Made by a program: the position numbers and the translations under genes
In this document: piece by piece, positions 57,201-64,000 of the stretch
Numbering within the stretch: position 1 is the first letter of the stretch
Layout: each line of letters opens with the position of its first letter
Assembly (NCBI GenBank): GCA_963930775.1
Contig: OZ005700.1
Location: 5,342,609-5,406,608 of the forward strand
DNA: 64,000 bases
Reading direction: 5' to 3'
Source: Cliona cf. orientalis
Taxonomy: Eukaryota > Porifera > Demospongiae > Clionaida > Clionaidae
The notes under the pieces: model-generated
Databases searched by the model: none
The model's input: the letters and a program-made list of their open reading frames with translations, nothing else
Told to the model about the DNA's origin: nothing

Positions 57201-59127
57201 GGCTTCTCTTTTGACCGCAAAGAAGTGTTTATTATATTACCGTAGTTAATCAAATACAACGTATGATCCAATCTAACATAAGAAATTAGCATTTTACGAA
57301 TTCTCATAACGTGTATATATGGAGCGGTTGACGACCTTTGCCAGAAAAACACGCATTTTTCAAAATTGAAATTTTTTTTTTTTCCATACGTAGTATTAGA
57401 TTAAGTACAGTACTCAAACTTCTGGGTAGTGCTGGAGTTGCTGTAAATTTTGAAGGCCACCTACCAGAAAGCATGCAACTAGACAGCAGTGTTGACTGCC
57501 TGGTCGGTCATTACACTTGTTGTAAGTAACCTTTTTTGTGCAGGCTTCCATCTGTGGAAGCTCAATGACCTTGGGAACCAACTCCAGCACTGGAGTAAGT
57601 TAAGTACTCAGTAAATGAGGAGAAGAGAGTAGACTAGAAGCCTTTGTCTAGGTACATGCAAACCTCTTGACGCAAGAGATCGTGATAATGACCGGTGGTC
57701 ATAGCCTGACTTTTGCGACGGGAAGGTCGCTTCAATGTTGTGACAGCTGCCTTTGTCACCAGCAGCTTCATAGCTGCTTCCCTTGTGGAGATACAAATAG
57801 CTTGTTACTCACAAAAATTTCTTGATGCAAACTGTCACCCGTAACCTTAAGTTAATTACCCCGCTCAGATAAGTTATAGCACTGTGGCTAGGCTAGCACG
57901 TGCAGTGCTAAGTGCTGCACTGAATCGATCATGAATATGGAGGCTTGAGGAGTGGCTGCTCCTCGAGCACGGCCCCTCAGCAGTCAGTCAGCTCAGTACT
58001 TCAATGACCAAGATAGTCAATAAAATTAATGGTGGCTACTACCAACAAAATTTTCTCCCTAAACCAAACAGTCTCATCGCTACTTGGGCAGCTTCTTTGC
58101 CAGCCTGCCTAGGCATAGGAATGTGAGGGGTGTGGGTACAACTTTTGCATGCACGAGCACCTCTACTGAGTTACACTGGACCATTGAGAGTTGAATGAGC
58201 AAACGATGTAAGATGGCATTGATGAATTATACTGAAAGCAATACAGAAATAAGTTTAAAACAACAGGGGACAACATTTCTCCCATATGCAAGTCAAGAAC
58301 ACTCAAAGGATTGCACAAACAAGTCGACATCAATAGGTGCATGATAAACAAAAAGATCAAGCATAGGGACGTACATGTATAGTGGATGTGATTATCCCTA
58401 CAAATCTTGTTTGTGTACTTCTTGATCTTGCTATCCCTACTTCATCCTTCAATTATTTTTATACTTCAATAATTTATAGCTATTGCCACCCCAAGCGCGC
58501 CACTGCACAAGGACACCTATTCTGATCATGGTATACTAATCCTATCGTTGTTCCTACAGTACCCGTACTGTTACCCTGCATGAGTACTGGCCATGGGAGG
58601 TACAGAAAATGCTAGCGCTGGGTGACTAGCAAGGCTAGGAGCAGGGTTAATAGTTTTCCAAGGTGGATGGAATAAGATAAGGTACGTAAAAATGGTAAAA
58701 AAAACCAGTGCTGGTAATGATGGCACTAATGAAAGTGCATGATGGCTATGTGGGATAGGACTCTAGTGTATAAAATGTTAGGGTACCTGGCTCAAATTCT
58801 GCCCGCAATATTAATGTTTTTCCTGACAGTACTCAAACAACACATTCCAGTATTGTTGCCAGGCTAGTGCTTTAGGTAGCGCCAGGAATAATCACTAGTA
58901 GTTAACTCACTAATGAGTAGCACTCGAAAGTTGCTGCCTCCCAGATCCAGAGCAAGGAAGTCTCCTTCTTCCGTCCCATCTGGCATTGAGTGGACATATG
59001 TAATGAGCATCTTCACCTTGACATCATCTCCTTCTCTCTCCAAGCCTTTAACAAATTCAGCAGTCAATAACCTTTCCACCTCCCTCAAAGACTCCAATGA
59101 AATCTCGAACTCACTCACAACTTTGTC
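24129..59127 (-). CDS. HK: Hexokinase, near complete (N-terminal exon not found)
   Basis: Six exons on the - strand, in gene order: 59127-58911, 39395-39103, 39040-38748, 32063-31905, 29708-29484, 24264-24129. They join in frame into 440 residues plus TGA (1323 bp). The enzyme phosphorylates glucose with ATP in the first step of glycolysis, in the cytosol. Visible signatures: phosphate-binding [11 protein letters not shown] at residues 58-68, sugar-binding [10 protein letters not shown], catalytic Asp in [35 protein letters not shown], and C-terminal [11 protein letters not shown]. One catalytic unit fits the usual single-domain invertebrate enzyme, so about 20-40 N-terminal residues are missing, upstream of 59127 or outside the window. 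The introns are 62 bp, 2.2, 5.2, 6.7 and 19.5 kb and hold nearly all the transposons from 24.3 to 58.9 kb. Confidence 0.93.
25387..26308 (+). repeat. Dispersed repeat carrying the 391-bp MITE
   Basis: 25387-25898 plus 26290-26308 align with 40982-41452, starting ACTAGTGGTGATGAAAATCA. The MITE is the main length difference. Confidence 0.85.
25899..26289. mobile_element. 391-bp MITE related to the DUF6589/RecQ element
   Basis: The ends are imperfect inverted repeats of about 60 bp beginning TAGTCTCGTCCCCAGACCCC, with AAAGGGTCTGGTGAA further in. Flanking 9-bp duplication CCCACAAAC at 25890-25898 and 26290-26298. A related repeat at 40.98-41.45 kb has a single CCCACAAAC (41438-41446) and no insert, which fixes the boundaries exactly. 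It holds no credible gene; the long reading frame across it is chance. Confidence 0.9.
26938..27323. mobile_element. 386-bp MITE with about 125-bp inverted arms
   Basis: The left arm from ACAAGTATAAAAAACAATTG and the right arm to its complement are nearly identical, each with GTAGGGATGTATAGTGGATG-type sequence inside. The centre (27065-27198) is unique. Non-coding. Confidence 0.88.
27375..28075 (+). repeat. About 700-bp repeat, inverted relative to 44040-44815
   Basis: Contains GCTTGATTCGTGAGAAG and ends with the hairpin-like GGGGGCGAGCAGAGCGAGCC. The reverse complement occurs at 44040-44815. Confidence 0.8.
28270..28659 (+). other. Open frame of 129 codons, no recognised product
   Basis: No domain, signal or splice context that I can identify; Cys/His/Thr-rich. 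Lies in a hexokinase intron. Probably chance. Confidence 0.12.
28720..28941. mobile_element. 222-bp MITE, TACCGTATAGCCGGAAA ends
   Basis: Perfect outer inverted ends TACCGTATAGCCGGAAA, with several internal inverted GGCGGGNATTAAATTTGG units. Relatives at 30036, 40366 and 62943. Confidence 0.85.
29484..29708 (-). CDS. HK: Hexokinase exon with VDGSLYK
   Basis: Encodes [20 protein letters not shown] and [16 protein letters not shown]. Acceptor GCCATTAG, donor GTACTG. Confidence 0.9.
30036..30246. mobile_element. 211-bp MITE, TACCATATAG...CTATACGGTA
   Basis: Inverted ends followed by GGGAAATTTTCGAGGGAGAA in both arms. A half copy is at 29797-29945. Confidence 0.8.
31260..31642. mobile_element. 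383-bp MITE, TACCGTAGAAACTGG ends
   Basis: Ends TACCGTAGAAACTGGTTGTT and exact complement. Internal TATGCGCTTAA(C/T)A units repeat at both sides. A decayed relative is at 61430-61520. Confidence 0.88.
31905..32063 (-). CDS. HK: Hexokinase exon with [11 protein letters not shown]
   Basis: Encodes [19 protein letters not shown] and on to [14 protein letters not shown]. Acceptor TTTTTAG, donor GTATGT, phases consistent with both neighbours. Confidence 0.9.
32527..32781. mobile_element. 255-bp MITE, AGCCCCGTTTACACGTA ends
   Basis: Ends AGCCCCGTTTACACGTA and TACGTGTAAATGGGGCT. Internal CTTGACCCCGAGTTAAG and CGCGTTTACAC recur. Flanked by ATG on both sides, a possible 3-bp duplication. Confidence 0.75.
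33564..34431 (+). pseudogene. Unknown protein fragments, decayed
   Basis: Possible exon 33564-33670 ([13 protein letters not shown]..., donor GTGAGC), then acceptor TTTCAG near 33817. 33872-34123 encodes [19 protein letters not shown] and [19 protein letters not shown], ending WCDGREC. 34087-34290 encodes [20 protein letters not shown] then [17 protein letters not shown]. Frame changes near 33865, 34110 and 34150 break it. The text resembles a lineage-specific sponge/cnidarian repeat protein I cannot name. It is on the + strand inside a hexokinase intron and may be transposon-derived (inference). Confidence 0.5.
35290..37118 (-). mobile_element. Second DIRS-like retrotransposon, 5'-truncated and decayed
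   Basis: RT connection [20 protein letters not shown] and [10 protein letters not shown] (37105-36902). RNase H with [34 protein letters not shown] (36767-36519). Tyrosine recombinase pieces (36022-35792, then 35791-35381 with [19 protein letters not shown]). Its end is in another frame near 35380-35310: [18 protein letters not shown], holding the Tyr. Frame changes and stops are many. It ends at about 37118 against a MITE-family sequence. It differs clearly from the DIRS at 5-14 kb and lies in a hexokinase intron. Confidence 0.82.
37119..37400 (+). repeat. Copy of the ACAAGTATA MITE family, partial
   Basis: CATCCCTACACTTGCTTTTC, GGAGGGATGTATGG-like and CTACTTCACCCTTCAAT blocks match 26938 and 21155. 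It abuts the truncated end of the second DIRS. Confidence 0.65.
38279..38613. mobile_element. About 335-bp MITE, ACCGAATAGTAGCCG ends
   Basis: Imperfect inverted ends (ATTACCGAATAGTAGCCG and GGCTTCTATTCGAATAAATACGGT), with further TATTCGAA units inside. Confidence 0.6.
38748..39040 (-). CDS. HK: Hexokinase exon with catalytic Asp
   Basis: Follows a 62-bp intron. It encodes [26 protein letters not shown] and [12 protein letters not shown], then ends in phase 2 at GQQL before GTAAGT. Confidence 0.93.
39103..39395 (-). CDS. HK: Hexokinase exon with sugar-binding signature
   Basis: Starts after CACTGTAG. The first two bases complete a Lys codon, giving FRVLLIKIHNG across the 19.5-kb intron. It encodes [23 protein letters not shown] and ends at FDRRG before GTAAGT. 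Confidence 0.9.
39600..39803. mobile_element. 204-bp MITE, TACCGTAGGTTGGG ends
   Basis: TACCGTAGGTTGGGTTTTAA at the left and the near-complement ending TCCTATGGTA at the right. Lies just upstream of a hexokinase exon. Confidence 0.82.
40366..40808. mobile_element. 443-bp MITE, TACTGTATAG...CTATACGGTA
   Basis: Same terminal family as 28720, with internal ATTAAAATCC(A/G)CCAA units; the middle differs. Confidence 0.72.
40982..41530 (+). repeat. Paralogous repeat with unoccupied MITE site
   Basis: Aligns to 25387-25898 and continues through a single CCCACAAAC at 41438-41446. Ends with GGGGCTCGCTCAGGCTTGCC. Confidence 0.85.
41858..43700. repeat. Cluster of about 0.4-kb elements bounded by CACACTAAGTAG
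   Basis: Three adjoining copies (about 41858-42880 with a MITE inside, 42890-43293, 43304-43670). Each begins near CACACTAAGTAGAAAAAAA and ends near TTTTTTTCTGCTTAGTGTG, with CCCATATGTTTGTATAGG and AAGCCATGC inside. Partial copies at 39830 and 44870-45130. Confidence 0.75.
42167..42742. mobile_element. 576-bp MITE, TACAGTCGAGCCTC ends
   Basis: Ends TACAGTCGAGCCTC and GAGGCTCGACTGTA; several internal TCTCGGAGGTTG units. Inserted into a CACACTAAGTAG-type element. Confidence 0.8.
44040..44815 (-). repeat. Inverted partner of the 27.4-28.1 kb repeat
   Basis: Begins GGGGGGCTCGCTTCGCTCGC and ends in (GGAC)n-like CGTTACGGACGGACGG. Both copies lie in hexokinase introns. Confidence 0.8.
45130..46640. 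other. Intron sequence without recognisable gene
   Basis: Short frames only, none conserved in a way I can see. Two loose repeats of CTGCTATTATATGC / CTGCCATTACACATACTG occur near 46100-46170. Confidence 0.4.
46674..47217. mobile_element. 544-bp MITE, CGTACCCTTGCGAAAGAGGG ends
   Basis: TATACCGTACCCTTGCG at the left and CGAGGGTACGTTATA at the right, with AAGAGGGCCCA in both arms. It splits an older repeat also seen unsplit at 61860-61945 (TAGGGATG...AAATATCTCAAAACAG). Partial copy at 32165-32290. Confidence 0.78.
47962..48034 (+). repeat. Left terminal inverted repeat, 73 bp
   Basis: Identical base for base to the reverse complement of 53515-53587. It includes TAGTCTCGCAAGCC at the tip and GGGTCTGGTGA about 40 bp in, motifs shared with the elements at 25899 and 62445. 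Confidence 0.95.
48232..51869 (+). pseudogene. DUF6589-type transposon protein, multi-exon, disrupted
   Basis: Exons by splice sites and phase: 48232-48696, 48757-49212, 49422-49565, 49655-50402, 50465-50779, 50854-51869. The N-terminus has CRGC and, later, CKSC pairs, reminiscent of a ZAD-like zinc site, then a likely coiled coil ([20 protein letters not shown]). The middle has CHAAKR-like text joined to [15 protein letters not shown] across an intron, then a Ser/Pro-rich linker. The C-terminal part has [41 protein letters not shown] and NACEDFFE, which I recognise as DUF6589 (Pfam assignment from memory). Damage: in-frame TAG at 48331, a 25-bp duplication at 49663-49712 that shifts frame, TAA at 50624, TAA at 51534, and a frame change near 51665-51690. 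The role is unknown; the acidic residues in GDQLT and DWHAKM could be catalytic if this is a transposase (inference). Confidence 0.8.
51935..52799 (-). CDS. RecQ helicase exon 2
   Basis: Carries [11 protein letters not shown], motif III, RecA-like domain 2 with [19 protein letters not shown], motif VI, and the zinc-binding Cys cluster. Confidence 0.9.
51935..53364 (-). CDS. RecQ-family ATP-dependent DNA helicase (transposon cargo)
   Basis: Exons 53364-52886 and 52799-51935 with an 86-bp GT-AG intron. 479+865 bp give 447 residues plus TAG, with no internal stop. ATG 53364 ([10 protein letters not shown]) is chosen over an upstream in-frame codon because it starts the conserved fold. Walker A is SLPTGYGKS (Lys47), motif II is VDEAHC (152-156), motif III is ALTATAT, motif VI is [10 protein letters not shown]. 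The Cys cluster in [10 protein letters not shown] and [11 protein letters not shown] matches the RecQ zinc-binding subdomain. There is no HRDC or exonuclease domain, so it is shorter than BLM or WRN. RecQ enzymes unwind DNA 3' to 5'. Inside a TIR element it may process transposition or repair intermediates (inference). Confidence 0.93.
52886..53364 (-). CDS. RecQ helicase exon 1
   Basis: Carries the Walker A and DEAH motifs (RecA-like domain 1). The donor GTAAGC splits the Trp codon of VRKW. Confidence 0.9.
53515..53587 (-). repeat. Right terminal inverted repeat, 73 bp
   Basis: Perfect inverted copy of 47962-48034. Matching stops abruptly at 53514/48035. Confidence 0.95.
54187..55487. mobile_element. 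1.3-kb TIR element made of GATTCT-like repeats
   Basis: Ends TGGTGGCCCAGAAGTGCACT and inverted AGTGCACTTCTGGGCCACCG, flanked by GAAATT on both sides (54181-54186, 55488-55493). Just inside, (GATTCTGATTCTCTGACTT)-type arrays at 54230-54560 and their reverse at 55245-55460 form long arms. The centre (54560-55225) has no recognisable gene. Confidence 0.82.
55500..57240. other. Intron sequence without recognisable gene
   Basis: A 114-codon - strand frame (55918-55574) and smaller ones show no domain. A CT/CA microsatellite is at 56654-56685. Confidence 0.4.
57246..57404. mobile_element. 159-bp MITE, second copy of the 2145 family
   Basis: Ends TTAATCAAATACAACGTATG and the complement, same internal GAATTCTCATAA and GAGCGGTTGACGACC. 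Confidence 0.8.
58260..58465 (+). repeat. Partial copy of the ACAAGTATA MITE family
   Basis: CAAGTCGACATCAATAGGTGC, GTATAGTGGATGTGATTATC and CTACTTCATCCTTCAATT match segments at 21545-21720 and 27200-27310. Confidence 0.7.
58911..59127 (-). CDS. HK: Hexokinase exon with [11 protein letters not shown]
   Basis: Acceptor ATTGTAG, donor GTGAGT. It encodes from [11 protein letters not shown] through the phosphate-1 motif to FRVLLI and ends in phase 1. It starts in phase 0 from an upstream exon not found. Confidence 0.9.
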
Positions 59128-62100
59128 CTACAATTAAAGAATGAAGCACAAAGTGCAAACTATGGTCAGATAGCCTCCTACACTGGTATTTGCACAGCAC
59201 CATGCCATATATTACATCATCAGCAACAGCACACATGTAATACATCCAGTGCAGTGGAAAAATTACAGGAAGGTCAAGGTACGAGTCTACAGTGCAGTGC
59301 TATTGACAAGACTCCAGAAGATATACCACATTACAAAAGTCGCCATGCATCAACCACGGCTGCATATTAATTAGTATAGGGGGTATGAAATGGCTTTTCC
59401 GGTGTACTGAGGGGAGGCACAAACTCATATTATGTCAAAACCATAACATAAATTTCAAGGGGGGGGGGGGGGCAAACATCCAGCACGAGGGGATGATTGC
59501 CTCCCAGCCTCTCCACTAACTCAAGTGCAGCCCTATTAATAGTAATAACTGCATAAAGTATGACATTGTGTGCATGAACACATCACAACAATAGTGCGGT
59601 GCAGTGCATGCATATGCCCAGGACATGCTAAGGTGCAAGGTCAACTGATCACCTGCCAAGCTAAGAAGCTTAATTATACTCTATTTCAAGAGGATTATCA
59701 ACTCATCAGTGCTCAAATTAATGGTCAGACATCGGACATTTTCCGGCCAATTTTTAACTATGTCAGACCAATATCAACTTAGGCTGACATAATGTCCTGT
59801 CAAGTTAACGCTCACCCAATTGTATGCCTGCACTGCACTGTCTAGTACAGTCAGCTGATTGTATGTACATGTATATGGCATGCAGACTATTGCCACGTGT
59901 ACAGTATTTGTGAGGTTTCAAGGCACCTGATTGTATGCATGCAGACTACTGCCAAGTGTACAGTATTTATGAGGTTTGATTGTATGCATGCACTCTAACT
60001 GTAGACTATTGCCATTTGTACAGTACTGCAGTAGTATTAATATTTTAGTGATGTATAGAAAGAGAAGTTCTGAAGAGACAGACGCTGGTACTTCCAGCAC
60101 TAGTGAGGACTTTGATAAGCCACCCTGGAAAAAATGACTGTCAGTTAGTCTGATCATTTATTGTGGATGTCAGTCCATTTTTGATATGGAAAGACATTGT
60201 GTCCTTGCACTTTCAAAAATTACTTGGAGCACTGACTCATCCATCATCTAATGTGAGTTATTGCTCAACGTACTCAAAATTATCACCAGACAATAATATT
60301 CATCGAAAAAGTTGCACGGCAAATTTTTTTATACAGTAATAGGTATAACATTATGGAGAAATCTGCAAAAAAAAAACGTGTACCCAGTAAATTAATGGCA
60401 GATACATGCATTTCAGGCTCACAGATGCTGCTCATCTATAGTCCACATACATGTATGACTGATAGGTTAGCAAATGTGCAAGTCGTACTGCTTCCTGGTG
60501 ATCATCTAATGCCCCCCAACACTATGCACTGTGGGGAATTTTGTCTCCTTAGGACATTATTCACTGATAAATCATGTCCCCCCTCAGCAAATTTTGTCCC
60601 CCCTGCTATAATATTGGTATGTATACATTATCAACGTAACGTGAAACCTATGCTGATGATGTCAGTGCTGAACATGCCATGTTTCTTGGATGCAGGTTTC
60701 TTTCAAAACATATATGTACATGTATTATGACATATACTTGTAGTGTGTCGACCACGAAAGCTCTAGGTTCGGACAGATCTTGACTACCTACTGTAAGAGA
60801 TTGTTGGCTGTCTACAATTGGTGGACTGGACTACTGGATTAATTTGTTTTCATGTGAAATGCACACTTAGAGGCTCCATAATGAGGTGCAATGGAGGAAA
60901 ATTGTTACACCTGTAGATACATACAGATCATGTTGGCTTTACTGGCCCTACCTATCAACCACGTAGCCCAAAGCACAGTAAGAATGAGATACCGAGCGAC
61001 CTATAGTTGTACGTTTAGTAGCTTCAGCCTGCTGAATACCCCAGCACCTATACCGCCAAAATTTACCTCATTTAATTTAATACAGTGGGTTAGTGTCTTG
61101 TATCGCTACATGTAGATTCTCTGGCATAGCATTATCAAGTTACATGTTATGATAGGAAAGCTTTATGGCAGGCCGCTCCAGCAGAGTATCCAAAACTGAG
61201 GGAGGATGGAGCTCTGGTGACAAGGCTGGAAGATAGATCTATACCCAGTAAAGCGTTCTCCCCAGGCCCTTTCAGCATAGTGGCCCCCATGCCTCCAATA
61301 GACATAATATTTCTTTGATGTGGCTAACAAAATAATTGATGTGCCACCCAGGCCACGCCCAACCGCTCTGTCTTAATACTTTCCCTGCACTTGCAGATGT
61401 ATGCATGCATCTTGGCACACTTGACATACAGTAAAATCTGGTTAATAAGCACAATAAGCACATGCACTTATCACTCTCAGTGGTAAGGAAATATGCGCCC
61501 ATTAGACGATAATGCGCTAGAGAGTGAAGTATTGGCCCTACCCACTGATAGCACGTTCGCGCGCTCAATCACAAAGCTAGCAAGTTAGCAATTCTTGGAA
61601 AAAGTGTTATAATCGTTCATGGAAGTATGATCAGAAGCCAGTGCTGGAAGAAAATGATGAATAAACAGCCAACTTCTCTGGCAAGACTCGCTTCTAAGTC
61701 GAGGTCAAGAATCCGACCTCTTCTCAGTGGAACATAGAAATGTTGAGTATAGCCAATCTCGTGCAGCTAGCTATCCGAAAATAGGTTGGCCAACAAATTT
61801 TAGCCATGCAGAGCATGGGCAACTATTGATCGCACGGTGTCGTCTATATTGGGCGTATGCACTTAGTATAGAGTTGGCAGACTCTAAAAGTAGGGATGAT
61901 ACGGATATATAATACATTAAAAATACCCAAATATCTCAAAACAGGTAATTTTGTGAAATTTCTAAGTGATAAAATCAGAATCTCCAGAAGATCAAGATCA
62001 TTCAACAAATCCATATATTGTATATGCCAGAACCAGATGTTCAAAAAAATTAATGGTCATTTCTCATTCTTTTTTCTGTCTTTCTTTCTAGTTTCTTGGG

Positions 62101-62440
62101 CTAACTCGAGATTGCCTTGATCTCTTGTCTTAGTTAATTTTGCGTTACAGCGCATTGACAACTGGGGGTGTCTGATACGCCATTTTGTGATCTAATGCAC
62201 ATGCATGCTCAGAATGTGTTGCCATAGTGAAGTCATGTGATAATGCCCTGGCCCTCGGCGATTCCCTAACGCATGCAGCGCTAGTGCTCTGCTGGATCGA
62301 TCATGGATATGAAAGTGCAAGGCTTGAGGAGCAGTAAGGCGCTAAGGCATAGGTGAGCTACTCCTAGACCAACAATAAAACTTAAAGCTTGGTTTTCTCC
62401 CCTAACGGAAGAGTCTCATTGCGGCTATTTCAGCCGCCTA
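59128..62440. other. Upstream of the hexokinase exon, no gene assigned
   Basis: The missing hexokinase 5' exon(s) could lie here on the - strand, but I found none with the right phase and motif. A + strand frame at about 61155-61310 (AAPAEYPKLREDGALVTRL) and a 28-codon frame at 60052-60138 have gene-like composition but no supported product. Confidence 0.35.
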
Positions 62441-62444
62441 AAGC

Positions 62445-62590
62445 AAGTCTCGCAAGCCAGCCCCTCCTATGCAGAGAGAGAGGGTCTGATGAATGAACCT
62501 ACTTCCGTTTGTTCCATTGGAATGTACATTACATCAGTTTATGTGACGTATCCTAACTGCAATGCGTTTCGCGATGATATTAGTAAGTGC
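62445..62590 (+). mobile_element. Degenerate end of a DUF6589/RecQ-family element
   Basis: AGTCTCGCAAGCC, then GAGAGAGGGTCTGATGA, then a GGAATGTACATTACAT...GTGACGTA block. These align in order with the left end of the 47962 element, including its subterminal GTGACGTA. No matching right end was seen before 64000, so it is truncated or runs out of the window. Confidence 0.6.
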
Positions 62591-62689
62591 GCTTGCTCGA
62601 TATTAATTTTATTCTACGGTCTCGATCAGCAGAATAATTAAATCCAAGATTGCTGCTATGGAGGATACTGTGGACAAACAGCGATTACT

Positions 62690-64000
62690 AGACAGTATTC
62701 CCATGAAATGTTCATGAAAGATATATGAAAAACCTATGAACTCATAAAAATGATACCATGAAACTTGTATCATAGTTAAATCCTAGGATATTCATGGGAC
62801 ATGAAAATGCCATGAAATAATTTCATGGGTTATGAAATACCTATGATTTTACCGAAAACAAAAATCATAGGTTTCAACAAACCTATGAATTAGTACAAAG
62901 GCTATGAAAATTAATTTCATGGATATGAAAATGCCATGAAATACCGTATAGCCGGAAATATTGGCGGGAATTAAATCTGGCGGTTGAGCCCAAAATTGCT
63001 AGATTATCCCATAATTGACTTGTATCCATGGATACAAAAAAGAGCCTAGTTAAGGCACATATATATCCAAGTACCTGTACTTGAGTACCTATACACCCAC
63101 AAACCACTCACAGAACGCAACCTATTCAGATAGGTTGAGTCCGTTTGGAGCTTGCTGCAGAGCTATAGATATATAGCAAGGTCGCCTAAGAAGCGAAGCT
63201 AATGGTGATTTACCAGCACTACCTTGTCTGTTAATTAGATTATAATTTTGTACTATTGCTAATAGCAAAGTTTTATAGCATTATCCTAGGTAAATCATAG
63301 GTACATCATGACAATATACACCATGAAAATCATAGGTATATCATGACAATATACACCATGAAAATCCTAGTGTCTTCATTGCTAATTACCGTACTCGCTC
63401 TAATTATCCAAACGGCCAAAAATAATTATTAATATTGCTGTTCGGTGTTAAATAGAAAGTAAATAAATTCGGGCAATGGTTTGTTCGAGTGTAAATAGAA
63501 CGGATCCAGTGCAAAAGGAGAAAGCACTATTATAGCGATGAAGAATCAGCAGTCGATGTCCAACTATAGGTTTATCGTCGTCAGCTCTAGAGTTCTCAGT
63601 ATCGCTGCGCTCTCAGGAGCGATCACAAAATGATCGCCGTCTGTGTCTGTATTACCTTTCTACTCTTATATGCTGTCCAAGATGTGGTAGCCACACTCTT
63701 CGATGAACGTGGAAGAGTTGTCTCGAGCTCCTGCCATGCCGTACCGTGTGGCTGTTCGGTTGATTTAGGGCAGATGAGAAAACTTGAAATTCAAGATATT
63801 CGACGTTGAAATAAATTACTTAAACTTGCCGTTCGGGCTATTAGAATGTTCGAATAATTAGAGCGAGTATGGTATACCATGAAAACCCCATCAAATTGCC
63901 CATGGTTTCATAGGTTGGAACTTCATGGGTTTTCTTTTTCATAGGTATTTCACTGGTTTATGTTTCATATTCATGAGTAAGTGATCCCATTAAATGTTAA
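62690..64000. repeat. CATGAAA/CCTATGA-rich repeat carrying nested MITEs
   Basis: Dense ACCTATGAA, CATGAAAAT and their complements at 62698-62940, 63285-63370 and 63874-63995. A half MITE of the 28720 family starts at 62943 and a complete one lies at 63387-63874. May continue past the window. Confidence 0.65.
63387..63874. mobile_element. 488-bp MITE, TACCGTACTCGCTCTAATTA ends
   Basis: Ends TACCGTACTCGCTCTAATTA and TAATTAGAGCGAGTATGGTA. Internal GTTCGAGTGTAAATAGAACGG-type blocks. A fragment is at 18755-18790. Confidence 0.8.

Noticed and set aside
59918-60730. Frames at 59918-60157 (-) and 60353-60730 (+) as hexokinase exon 1 or another gene
   Set aside because: Neither has a correct-phase donor or hexokinase N-terminal text; the second begins in an A run and is poor in conserved pattern.

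Overview
The window reads as animal nuclear DNA, most likely from a demosponge such as Amphimedon (inference from gene style and transposon content; I could not search a database). It has GT-AG introns from about 50 bp to 19.5 kb, no bacterial-style operons, and is mostly repeats. Only two conventional host genes could be reconstructed, both by matching splice sites and reading phase across exons.

Host genes. (1) A FERM-domain protein on the + strand: ten exons from 865 to 23815. Its N-terminus lies left of the first exon found and was not located. The first visible intron is 16 kb and full of nested transposons. (2) A hexokinase on the - strand: six exons from 59127 down to the stop at 24129. 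Only the short N-terminal exon(s) were not found. Two of its introns are very large (6.7 and 19.5 kb). The two genes are tail to tail, with 313 bp between stop codons.

Mobile DNA by region. About 5.0-14.6 kb: a DIRS-type tyrosine-recombinase retrotransposon (- strand) whose gag is split by a 380-bp MITE and by a complete 4.3-kb Ty3/Gypsy element (9619-13948, 5-bp duplication AACCC). About 15-21.7 kb: inverted repeats, short TIR elements, a palindromic ATGCAT-rich tract and a tRNA-derived SINE remnant. 25.4-32 kb and 38-47.2 kb: many MITEs, several sharing TACCGTA ends. 33.5-34.4 kb: a decayed unknown + strand gene. 35.3-37.1 kb: a second, truncated DIRS-like element. 54.2-55.5 kb: a TIR element built on GATTCT-like repeats. 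62.7-64 kb: CATGAAA-rich repeat carrying other elements.

Main finding. In the 19.5-kb hexokinase intron lies a 5.6-kb DNA transposon (47962-53587) with perfect 73-bp terminal inverted repeats and a direct repeat at its edges (9 bp in the symmetric reading). It carries two convergent genes: an intact 447-aa RecQ-type helicase and a multi-exon gene of the kind I recognise as DUF6589, now broken by stops and a frameshift. A 391-bp element at 25899-26289 has related ends (TAGTCTCG, then GGGTCTGGTGA further in) and a 9-bp duplication. A paralogous copy of its host repeat at 41.4 kb supplies the unoccupied target site. A third, degenerate end lies at 62.45 kb. Together they suggest an autonomous/non-autonomous transposon family that pairs a DUF6589 protein with its own RecQ helicase.
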